DNA of 64,000 nt from Leptasterias polaris (taxonomy: Eukaryota; Echinodermata; Asteroidea; Forcipulatida; Asteriidae), in NCBI GenBank assembly GCA_037783415.1, contig JAZGTN010000025.1, forward strand, positions 2,790,001 to 2,854,000, written 5' to 3'. Below the pieces are notes generated by a model that was not told the origin of the DNA, ran no database searches, and saw only the letters and a program-made list of their open reading frames with translations. How positions within the stretch are numbered: the stretch's first letter is position 1; each line of letters begins with the position of its first letter. A program made the translations under genes and the position numbers. Of this stretch, positions 36,088 through 45,834 are shown in pieces.

Positions 36088-36555
36088 GTAGAGGCTAGAC
36101 CCAGTAACTGGGGCGCGTACAAGTTTTTTCGAAATGTTGACATCTGCGGTCGTACTAGCTAGCGCCCCAGGTTATTATCGTATGGTCAAACAAAGTAATC
36201 CAACTCTCGGTTGTATCGACGGGTGCCCTGCCTCAACTGCGTAGTAGTAACGGTTGAGGCAGGGCACCTGTCTAAAATTTGACAGGTGCCCTGCCTCAAC
36301 CGTGACGGTTACGTGGTTGAGGCAGGGCACCTGTCGATTAGACAGGTGCCTTTCTTAACAGTGACGACTACGCGATTGAGGCAGGGCACCCGTCAATACA
36401 ACCGAGAGTTGGATCACTTTGTTTGACCAAACATACAATAATAACCTGTGGGGTGCTAGTAGTAACACCGCAGATGTCAACATTTCGAAAAAACAAGTAG
36501 GCCCTACTTTACAAATACAAGCGCCCCAGTTACTGGGTCTACCTAGAGTAGAGGC
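36088..36555. mobile_element. Nested palindromic element with three internal hairpins
   Basis: Outer inverted repeats tagacccagtaactggggcg+c (36,096-36,116) and its exact inverse (36,521-36,541). Middle arms are 36,121-36,150 with 36,469-36,495, and 36,187-36,214 with 36,398-36,425. The centre holds three consecutive hairpins built on 'ggtgccctgcctcaac': 36,218-36,272, 36,281-36,335 and 36,341-36,394. A direct repeat gtagaggc at 36,088-36,095 and 36,548-36,555 may be an 8-bp target duplication. Non-coding. Confidence 0.85.
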
Positions 36556-37158
36556 CATACTGTTTACATAGAGCAAGCATGGCAAGGAACAGAGCTAGCC
36601 CCGTTAACAATAACAGTTTAAACACTCAGTCAGTAACACGGATGTCTGATGACATTAACCATGTTAACACTACCTTCTTAGACTATACACTCTACACTAC
36701 ACTACACTACTTACTTTTTCACTAAGCTGGACTCCATCAGACCCTTGCCTTGGCCCTGCCACTGCTCATGCTGCCACTAGTGCCAGGTTGACAGTAGTGC
36801 CAGGGCCAGTACATACATAACATTAATACTGTAAACTTGTCAAATTTGTCGATTATTTTTGAGAAGATCAAACAACAAGCGTTGACAAAAACAAAGCCAT
36901 AGCATATAGACCTAGTTAGTACTAAAATTAAAAACTAAAAACTGCACATTAGGCCTATATTATATTCTAGAAAGGTCTTGGTCTTGCCTGGTGACTGGTC
37001 ATTGCCATTTGGTCAGAATAGTTTTGTCATTGAACTTGATTTTTAGTTGACCGAAGACTAATTTTGTTTAGCTCATATCTGGATCTGGATAAAAAACACC
37101 TGGTCAACAGTCACCACATTTAAATGAAGGTGTATTCATATTTAATATTGTACATACC

Positions 37159-37330
37159 TTTCAGATTCAGCTAAAAGTTGTTCTGGTATGATCTAGATGT
37201 CTTTACAATAAAGTTGTTAAGAAAAGTTAACTTTTCACAGCCCGCGGTTTCTTGATCGTCTGCTCCTCCCGCCCGCTGGCAGTGCACAAGTAGTATGTGC
37301 ACGACGCTGGCACACGCGTGTTGTTACGGA
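37159..37330 (-). promoter_or_regulatory. Possible promoter and leader exon of the transposon gene
   Basis: This GC-rich stretch (37,240-37,320) stands out inside an AT-rich element. On the minus strand it is followed by a segment ending GAAAG|GTATGT near 37,159, a usable donor. Its position upstream of exon A fits a leader exon. Inference only. Confidence 0.3.
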
Positions 37331-37910
37331 TATAGGGTTGGATTCTAGACATTCAAACCCGGCATGCAATGGTAAAATTGTTAACCACGTTCAAGTAATA
37401 GTGTATAAATACAAACAAATAATAATTATAGGAAATATAATAACATGTAAATGCAAAATCTAAAAATTGGATTTGATATAATATATATTTATAATTATGG
37501 AAAAGTAACAACAAATTTAAAAATAAAATGATTTATTATTTTTGTGCTTGAAGTTATAAATCACAACTTTTTGTTACGGAACAAATCCGTTTTTCCAAAA
37601 ACAATCTCCTCCTCGTACAAACACTATGTACACAAAAACTGTTTTCTTTTCTTTTGTTTATAAATACTATGGTTGTTTCTTTTGCACAAAAATACAACTT
37701 GATTAAAATTGATATTCTTAGAAGGAATCTACTAAAAAAGTGGTCATTATTGAAATATTTGTCAACCTAGAAAAAAATTAATGGTACAAGAACGGACAAA
37801 AAAAAATCTTCGTAAAAATACGGATTCTGTGCAACTTTTCCCGTATTCACCTTTTTACGGACCAGTTTCCGTAAAATTTTTCCGTAAAAATACGGATATT
37901 TTTAACAGTG

Positions 37911-38300
37911 TAGGAATAGAGGCAACTCTATGTAAAATCTAACATAGATTTCTCTATTAGGAACTGAGGTATATCTTTTAATAAAATATATATTTCCATT
38001 GCAATATAGACTTCTCTATTAAGAATATATGCTATAATTATATTGTAGATTCTAATATAGATATTTCTATAGAAAAAGAGGTAAATCTCTATTGAATAAA
38101 AAAAAAAATCTCTATTGTATTCAAATACATATATCTCCATTAGGGATAGAGGTATCTTTGTTGTAGAATGTAATATAATTTATGTATATCAACAGGAGTA
38201 GAGTATCTTTATTAACAGCAGATACATCTCAATTGCAATATCGAATATAGATATCTCTATTAAAAGGAATAGAGGTAGTTATAATAATAGTAATATAAGT
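37911..38300. repeat. AT-rich degenerate satellite
   Basis: Repeats of 'gatatctctattaggaatagaggtatct'-like text every 50-60 bp, partly palindromic ('ctctatta...taatagag'). Continues the fragment at 33,225-33,273. Confidence 0.75.
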
Positions 38301-38570
38301 ATACGGTACATTGCATGGTTAAATATAGCCAAGGTTGGACCCCTCCGTTGCATATGCAACTGACGTCACTGACGTCATACCAGGGCTAGGTTAAATATAA
38401 CGAAAGTACACAATAGCAGGGCCAGGGTGGACCAACAAAAATATAATTATATAATTCTGCCCACTCCATCAATTATTGTTGTCCAACGTTGACCCTTCGT
38501 AAAAAGGTGGTAATATTTTTGAGGAAAATTCCCTGTCTCAGATACTGTATGGTTCAAAGAACAACCTTAC

Positions 38571-38656
38571 CTGGTGTGAAATCGATGATGGTATAAACAT
38601 CCTCCGTCATCTAGGTCAGCCAGGGATGGTAGGGTAACCACCAATTGATTCTCCAT
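38571..38656 (-). CDS. Candidate initiator exon of an unidentified minus-strand gene
   Basis: On the minus strand an ATG at 38,656-38,654 opens 28 codons without a stop (MENQLVVTLPSLADLDDGG...) and ends exactly at ACACCAG|GTAAGG (38,571/38,570), a consensus donor leaving phase 2. Composition is protein-like and acidic. I could not find the next exon; the CACTG element begins about 660 bp downstream and would lie inside the intron. It matches no family I recognise and could be chance. Confidence 0.3.
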
Positions 38657-38819
38657 TCAAACTACAAATTCAAAGGATCATCAAACGATACCATTTCCAA
38701 CAAGGGCGAATGTGCTCATCGTAGGATATACACCCACGTAGTTAGTATACACGCCATTCGTACTGTCGATGAAAATATCCATTTTAAGTGTGTACCAACA
38801 TTGGTCAGACCGATATAGC

Positions 38820-39425
38820 TTAACTTTCACAGGTTTGTTATTTCATGTATATATATTTTGGGTCTCATCATGTGTGGATACTGGTCTTTGCAAAAATACC
38901 AATGTACACACCCTTTAAGGACAAATGCTGCAATTCACTTCACTGCAATTCACAATGGTTGTATTTTTTCAATGAAGATTGCACACAATGGGAGATGGTG
39001 TTACGTATGATGTTAATCTTCCCTTTTGTATTATTGTTAACAGCCTTGCCAGGCAAGAATGTCGTTTACTAGGTTATGTGGCATTCGAAAGCGGACAACA
39101 TTGTTAGTTGTCAAAGACCAGTGTCCGCAATTGTCAAAGACCAGTGACCCAACATACACGAACTAACACCTTGCAAGCTTAAGCTAAATTGGTCATCGGA
39201 GTCACAACGAAATAGTGGAAAACCTGTGAGCGGGTTGCGGACTTGCGAGATCATAAAAAATGACTGTTTTCTCAGTAACAGTAGCGTTTCAAGCCCTATT
39301 TCAAGGGAAGTTTTCCCGCCATTACTCGTGTTCGTTATACCGCGTACATTATGCACAAATCGGTGAAAATTATTTTCAATCTCACCAATGTTCTGCACAC
39401 CCTTTTCGACTACGTTCGAAATGAT
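38820..39425. mobile_element. Degenerate TTAA-type MITE fragments
   Basis: 'cacaggtttgttatttcatgtat', 'tactggtctttg', 'aattggtcatcg.agtcac' and 'gaaaatta.tttcaatc..accaatgt' are shared with the 39,587 and 11,349 elements. At least two overlapping old copies. Confidence 0.55.
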
Positions 39426-39582
39426 ATTAAAGACGGATAGTTGTGCAATTCCCCCCCCCCCCCAAAATTATTTTTGAAAAGATCATCTTTAAAAATAATC
39501 ACTTTTCCCGAAATAATGTGTCATATTGAGAACGAAGGTAAATTGATTAATCTTACAGCACACGTGTCATATTGGTAATTGT

Positions 39583-39944
39583 TTAAAGGCCCTGTACACT
39601 ATTGGTAAGATCGAAAAACACAAATGTTCACAGATTCACACATAACTTACATGATTTAAAGTAAGTAATGGTAGAAAGGGTTCCTTAAAATATTTCTGCC
39701 TAAAATGCTATCGTTTCTGAGAAATGAGTAAAACAATAGTTTTTATCGCGCGCGATAATAAACTCGATGTTTGAAAAACAGAAAACACATAAGTCTCTTT
39801 TCACTATTTTCTCGTGACCTCGATGACCAATTGAGCTCAAATTTTCACAGGTTTGTTATTTCATGTATGTGGTTGATTACACAAAACATGAACACTGTCT
39901 GTGATTATTTTGTCAGCTCTGCCAATCCTGTATAATACCTTTAA
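39583..39944. mobile_element. TTAA-flanked MITE, copy 2 of a near-identical pair
   Basis: Body 39,587-39,940 with TTAA at 39,583-39,586 and 39,941-39,944. It is the reverse complement of 749-1,099 apart from a handful of differences, and includes the central TATCGCGCGCGATA. Confidence 0.8.
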
Positions 39945-40265
39945 GACCAGTATCCACACTTGATGTGACCCAACGTATACATACAATACAAAAACCTGTG
40001 AAAGTTTAGGTTCAATCAGTCATTGGAATCGAGAGAAAAAATGAAAAAAACTTAAATGTTTTCACTGTTTTCAAACATTGAGTTTTGGACTTGCAAGATC
40101 AAAACTCATTGTTTTACTAATTTATCAAACAATGGACACGTGCACGCGTGTACGTGATAGGTCTTCATGATAGGTCTTGATTTGACCTCGGTGAGAGCGC
40201 TGTTTTGGCTTGTGACGACATATGTCTACAGAACGGTTCCAAAACCAAACGTTCTTTGCCTTTAA
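39945..40265. mobile_element. Adjacent degenerate MITE of the same superfamily
   Basis: Begins at the right TTAA of the previous copy and shares 'aacctgtgaaagttt', 'gagagaaaaaatgaaaa', 'tttcaaacattgagttttgga' and a TTTAA end near 40,261-40,265. Confidence 0.5.
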
Positions 40266-40344
40266 ATACTTTCAAAGTGGAGGAACATAACACTTGCAGA
40301 CTCCTATAAATCACCGTTTCTATAGTTTCGGCCACAACAATCGC

Positions 40345-40455
40345 AATGAACCACCGGCGGCGGAACCGGGGGGGCAAGGGGGGCAGTTGCCCCCCCCCCC
40401 CCCCACTTTTGAAAAGGTAGTCATTTTGCCCCCCCCCCCCCCCCCCCACTTTATA
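40345..40455. repeat. Poly-C/poly-G repeat with GC-rich edge
   Basis: 'ggcggcggaaccgggggggcaa' is followed by two long C runs (about 40,390-40,405 and 40,430-40,447), each next to 'cactt'. A related edge, 'cctccccacttttaaaagtgttccgccgcc', is at 42,385-42,415, so it belongs to a dispersed family. Confidence 0.65.
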
Positions 40456-41820
40456 TCGAGCTATTGAAACCAAATTAGGGTTCACTGACAACCCCGTTTG
40501 TAATATTATACACACCTTTAAGTTTCTCAAAATAATCTGATTCATATATAGGCCTAACAAAAAACAGCAATTAACGCCAAACGTAGGCGAGTTGCCATCC
40601 CCGGACAATAGATTAGTAATGGTCCACGATGCACATTTCACCAGTCCTGCAGTGCGAGTCACCGCTGGTCGAGTGTACTGCATGGCCGGGCCATAACCAG
40701 CAGCGATCGGGTGACTTTATAGCGGGCTGGGTCTGGAATCCCGGCTGCGCCACAACGTGTCTCCGTGCGTTATTCCCACTAGAAGCCGTCAGCCGCAATT
40801 ACAGCCTTAGCCGCAATTTGATGCATAATCTCTGAGCCCGATCTCACACACGACTTCCTACCCCGGAATACAAATTTTACATTTAAATAAATTTTTGACC
40901 GTCAAGTTTTGTCCAAATTACGGGCAATGCATCTTTAACTTCTTCCTTTGCCATTCGTAATTTTTGTCCCCTGCCAAATTACTCTTTTATACGGGAGATT
41001 CGATAACGCGAGGTACGAGGTGCGAGGTGACAGATATTGAACACCATACTTTTATGATAACTCACTTGTAATTGTTTAAATTTGCAAGTCAATAACATAT
41101 TAGGGGCCTAAGCATTTGAAACCAACGGGCTAATTTGTCCATGATAAAATATATCTCACGTCGTTCCGGCATTCAATGGTTTTTCCCCCTTATGGATTGC
41201 CTGTGTAGTACTACACTTGAATTTGAGAAACGCCGGATAGTAATGTTTTTTTACCCGCGATGTTTTTAATGAATATGCATGAAACCAGATACCGACGAGA
41301 TCCAAAATGAATATCATCACGCGTTGCTTCCTTTCCACATTTTTCATATTAGTCGGCTATGATGTTCAGGGATTAAAAAGGTCTGCAGCCCTATACCATT
41401 CCAAATTACACACTACATTTATGCCCTGGTTAAACTTATAATTTCATTTTTTAACAGTAATCTGGTATAAGTTATTATTATGTGACACCACTTTCGCAAA
41501 ACAAAGGTTTGTCTGTAGGATATGGGTTTGCCGCCCACTTATTCATGGAATTTGCCGCCCAGTGATGAAAAGTAGGTAGCACCGCCCATAATGTTCTTAT
41601 CAACAACGTCCGCAGTATTATTATTTAAAACAAAAACATTTGCTGACAATGTACCCGTTTTGTACACAATATTCTGGGGACTTCATGCGGGCATTATCAG
41701 CCTAACCCAGATGAGTGGCAATAAGTTCTAACAAGAGGGAGGAGCATCATTGAAAAATATTAAATAAAATTAAAAGATTTATATGGATAAAGAGGCTAAA
41801 TTTTTCACCCCCAAAACGCC
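40456..41820. other. Intergenic, nothing recognised
   Basis: A GC-rich patch at 40,610-40,800 has short open frames on both strands but no splice or family evidence. Confidence 0.45.
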
Positions 41821-41824
41821 AAAA

Positions 41825-41950
41825 GCTCAAACTCAAGGGGGCTTTGCCCCCAGGACCCCCACCGGGGCTCGCCCCTGGACCCTACCAGGGGCCGTAAGGC
41901 CGGCCCCTGGACCCCACCCAACACATTGGTTTTAGCCCCCCCCCCCCCCT
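41825..41950. repeat. GC-rich cluster of short hairpins
   Basis: 'gggggctttgccccc', 'ggggctcgcccc' and 'ccaggggccgtaaggccggcccctgg' follow one another, ending in a C run at 41,937-41,948. GC content contrasts sharply with the AT-rich flanks. Confidence 0.8.
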
Positions 41951-43150
41951 CCCGGTTGAACACCGACCCAAGTATTTGCTTAAACTTGAACTTTTTAGTT
42001 AAAGCTTCTCAACTAAATCAATTTATTTCCGATAATTCAGCAAAGAAGATTTATTGTGTGCCCGTTTTGAAAAATGCTTGTCACCTTTCTAGAAAGAGTC
42101 TTGAGGTACAGTCGGGATTAACTCCAAAGATCATATGATTTATCTGCGTAAAAAAATTTGGTTCAGATAAATCACGTGAACTTAGTTTTTTTTAAATGCT
42201 CGATAACGGCCAAATTTGACGGTTTCGTTTGCAAAATTTAGGGATTGGTCTAATCTACTCCTGGAAGACCTCCAGAGTCATGTGTGGGTCTGTTTGTACC
42301 CCCAAAATTGCCCAACATACCCGGTGTGTGCCTATATACCTATGTTGTGCAAATGGAAATAAAATACATGGGGAAAAAATTTGCCTCCCCACTTTTAAAA
42401 GTGTTCCGCCGCCGCTGCAATGAACCCGGAGTGAACATGCATGAAACCCTATAAACAACTCCAAATGCACAAACCGGTTTGTGCAATGACAGCGTATTAT
42501 TACGGTGGCCCTGAAGGGACATCGGACACAAATTTTGATGTCAATATTCAAGACAATATTGTGCTCAAGTCGTGAACATTTACTGACGCTTATATTCATG
42601 ACTGTTCGCATATGACGCTTTCCAGCAACCTGTAGTATATACAAGTCTTTACAAATCGTTATCTTCAATATAATGACCAAGACAATTTGATGAATTCCTT
42701 GGATGTAAGGTGTGCTTATTGAAAACAGGTGGTTAGGAATACACCTTTCCCCAACCACTTGGAACATGGAAAGTGTTTGTGCATAATTATTACAAAATGT
42801 AACTTCACGCGAGTATTGACGTAGCTCGAAACATTAAGAGATAAGTGGGATACAAAAGGGGCAAACGGCCCGGGGCAGCCATAGAACAAGCTGTGCTACA
42901 TGTAGGCCTAATATATATAAAAAAAATAATAATAAAAAATGACACACATTCATGACAAGTGCCAAAAACACCACACGGTTAAATGTGCCGAGTAATAAAA
43001 CTGTGAATTGGTAACAATATAAACTGATCAATATTTGAGTATTTTATATAAAGCGCTCATTAGGCCCTTCAGAAAGAAATGTGCTGGACACGTAGTGGTA
43101 ATACTGACAATGAAATGTTAGGCAGACTATATCAGAATTGAGGAAAGGGT
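41951..43150. other. Intergenic, nothing recognised
   Basis: No gene supported; contains the C-tract family edge at 42,385-42,415. Confidence 0.45.
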
Positions 43151-43310
43151 ACACCACGGGTTGTGGCTATAAAGGTGCTTCAGATCAGCCGAGTGTGGGT
43201 TCGAGTCCCAGTCGTGGCACTCGTGTGCTTGAGCAACATTCTTTGCCTTAATTGCTTTGTCATTCGGTTGGGCATTAAGCTGTAGGTCCAGTGTAGGCCC
43301 ACTACTACTA
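43150..43310 (+). mobile_element. tRNA-derived SINE fragment
   Basis: B-box gggttcgagtccc (43,197-43,209) is followed by 'gtgcttgagcaacattctttgcc', the same post-B-box text as the other SINEs in the window, on the plus strand. Confidence 0.65.
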
Positions 43311-43390
43311 TATACTAGAATTGGCAGTTAGTCTTGTAGTATAATTGTATGCCTACTTAGCTACATTTCGTGCTTAAGCAGGGCTATGAG

Positions 43391-43592
43391 CCTGACCCAG
43401 TTTCTTAGAGCTGCTTAAGCACAGAAAGTAGCTAAACACAACAAAAATTATGCTTACCAGAATAAGGCTACCAGCCAAACTACCACGTCACATCTACAAT
43501 CTGTGACTGGTATCCTTCTAATTTCTGCTTAGCAGACATTATTGTTAAGCATTATTTTCTGCTTAAACAGCTCTATGAAATTGTGCCCTGGT
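43391..43592. mobile_element. MITE, 'agctgcttaagc' family
   Basis: Left 'cccagtttcttagagctgct' mirrors right 'agcagctctatgaaattg'-like text ('aacagctctatgaaattgtg'). Internal 'tgtgactggtat' is shared with 60,891-61,072. Confidence 0.75.
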
Positions 43593-43609
43593 CGCGCCTT
43601 TTAGCATGG

Positions 43610-43951
43610 GGCTGATGAGTGGCGTGACGCATACGCGTTTGTGCGTCTGCATTGTGCATAACTCTATGGCGTTTACCAACAGTGTCTGTCTGTACATTTA
43701 GCATAATGGGAAGGGCTAATACTAATAGACCCTTCCCACGAAATATGTAAATTGCACATCGCGCTTGCGCACTGAACACTTTGGTTGGCAAAATGATGGA
43801 ACATCGCGCCTTTTTGTATGAGGCGGATGGTTGCGTGACGCTGACGCGTTTGTGCGTCTGCTTAGTGCACATCTCTATGTTGTTTGCCAACCAATCATGT
43901 CCGTACGCATGCGTGAATGTAATTAGCATATTTCATGGGAAAGGTCTATTA
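43610..43951. mobile_element. TIR element 'taatagaccyttcccaygaaatatg' with partial tandem copy
   Basis: 43,723-43,951 has inverted ends (taatagacccttcccacga / mirrored). Its right half ('gcgtgacgc(t/a)gacgcgtttgtgcgtctgc...') is also present directly upstream at 43,610-43,722, ending in a further end copy 'cataatgggaagggctaata'. Confidence 0.7.
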
Positions 43952-44645
43952 CTGTATGCACGCACTGGCTTATTTGAGTAGCAACATGTCACCTACCTAT
44001 AGTGACCATACTTTAATTAGGGATGACCATCTACCCCAACACTGCCAGCATTGTAGTGCGTGTTTTTGGACTAGTTGATTGGCAACATGGTCATCAAGTG
44101 GCTTCACTGTGTGAACTAGGCCACTACTCTGTACAGTAGTGTGAATGATATCAGTGGGTCAACCATTCACAGGTTGTTTTTGTGTATCTCAATTTTAACG
44201 CTCCGTGAACGAAAAGTCCCACTTTTGTTAACCATAACCCAATAATCTACAATTCAAAAACATAGCAAAGAAAAAAAAAAGCAACACAGAGCTCAGTGTA
44301 AACCACACGTTCTTCAGAAGTATGGCGTCGAAACAAAAACAACCCAGGCTTAGAAAATTATACAAATCGGTGTTCAAAATACATGTACAGGCCTAATGTA
44401 AACGAGTTCACCCGGTTCGCAAGAAAAATATAATGCTCGGTAAAAACTGTAGTACAGCATCACACTCACCTTTTCGTGTCGGTTTACATTATTCTCGAGT
44501 ATTGGGCCGACTACTCGACTACAATCAGCAAAGATCAACTTTCTCATTTAAAAAGAATAATCGAGAAGTACCTTAGCCGGTGTTGTATATTATCGAACTC
44601 CAAGTAGGCCTTTCCAGTAATAAGTTTTTATAAGTGCTTGAGACA

Positions 44646-44735
44646 AAGAGAGAGAGAGGGGGGGGGGGAGAGAGAGGGGGGGGGGGGGGGGGAGAGGGGG
44701 AGAGAGAGAGAGAGAGAGAGGAGGGGGGGGGGAGC
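44646..44735 (+). repeat. Purine-only (GA/G)n microsatellite
   Basis: About 90 nt of almost pure G and A: (ga)n blocks alternating with G runs up to about 20. All pyrimidines are on the other strand. Confidence 0.95.
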
Positions 44736-45143
44736 AGGTTGCGTTTTGTCATCTTTGCCGTTGTGTCTCTTTGAAATTTATGACCTTATTCTTTTTGAGT
44801 GCCACCCCTCCCCACTTTTTGTGGAGATGTGTGCTTTTAAGTGTTGAATATTAACGAGTTTCGAAGTGGAAACTTAAACCCATGTTAAGGGGTTTTTTGA
44901 GTACGAAACTCGATTCCGGTTCCAGTTTTGATGATATTTTTTCCAAAACAAACCTTGCAAAATAAACTACGTATGCATGCGGCTCCCGGTACTGGGCCTT
45001 ATTTAAATAAGCCATGACCACTAAAAGCATAACGTCACAGCGTTGCAAATTTTAGTGAACGGCGCAGAGATCAGAATTTATGTTTACCTAACGCGTATAA
45101 TTGGACATATTATAACACAAATGCAATTGTTTTGGCAGAAATA

Positions 45144-45302
45144 GACCAATCCATTAAGCCCTGCCTCCTTACGAGTTGACCAATCACAGCCACGAAACCT
45201 GATCACCATTAGAGCAAAGATCACCAAACGGTTCAAATGGTGATCAGATTTCGCGGCTGTGATTGGTCAATGAGAAATGGGCGGGGCTTAATGGATCGGT
45301 GT
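45144..45302. mobile_element. Palindromic MITE 'gatccattaagcccc', copy 2
   Basis: About 93% similar by eye to 20,108-20,270, with the same foldback structure. Confidence 0.85.
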
Positions 45303-45359
45303 ATTGGCGCTATTTTACACACCCTAATGATTCTGTATTCAGTATCTATAATGTGACAT

Positions 45360-45834
45360 TAGGGAGGTTTCGCATACGAACGGATACGGTTAATGCGACG
45401 GATACGTCATCATTATGACGTCATACGCTACTCGCTGTCCGCTATACGTGCAGACGACACTGATATCCCGCTTGCTACACGTAAGTAAAAAACACGTAGG
45501 AAAACTCGAACTTCTAGTAATTCTCCTGTATTTGTTTCCAAATATGTATGAATGGTATCAAAATAAATGAATCACTGAACATGTACGTGTCATTTTGTTG
45601 ATTTCTAAAGACTTTGAAATACGAAAAAATGCACTGTTTCTTCGTCATTTTCCTCTAAAGCTATGAACATAAGCTCGTCTATGGAGGATGCCATGTTGAA
45701 CAGCGCCACCAAGTGCTGTGCTGGAACAGCGAACAGTGCCACCAAAACGCTGGGATTGCAAAACAACAGAAAGGCTGCTAACGGTTACGGATAGCTAAAC
45801 GTATGCGTATCCGTTCGCGTGCGAAACCTCCCTA
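45360..45834. mobile_element. TA-flanked TIR element 'GGGAGGTTTCGCA'
   Basis: Body 45,362-45,832; ends GGGAGGTTTCGCATACGAAC and its inverse GTTCGCGTGCGAAACCTCCC, with TA on both sides. The interior has no coding capacity. Length 471 bp. Confidence 0.8.

Larger units (their letters stand above)
33272..37912 (-). mobile_element. CACTG...CAGTG DNA transposon (CACTA/EnSpm-like), 4.6 kb
   Basis: Body 33,274-37,910. The termini are inverted: left CACTGTTAAAAA...TCCGTTTTTTTACGGAAAAA, right mirrored ...TTTTTCCGTAAAAATACGGATA..TTTTTAACAGTG, with TA on each side. Subterminal regions are packed with 'tacgga/tccgta' words, as in CACTA-type elements. At the left end 33,291-33,356 folds back on 33,529-33,592. 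It contains spliced gene remnants on the minus strand but no recognisable transposase. CACTG termini place it tentatively in the CACTA/EnSpm (CMC) group; the 2-bp duplication fits but is weak evidence. Confidence 0.75.

Noticed and set aside
36210..36400. CRISPR-like array from repeated 'cctgcctcaac' words
   Set aside because: The repeats alternate orientation and form hairpins within an inverted-repeat element of an animal genome; there are no regular unique spacers or cas genes.
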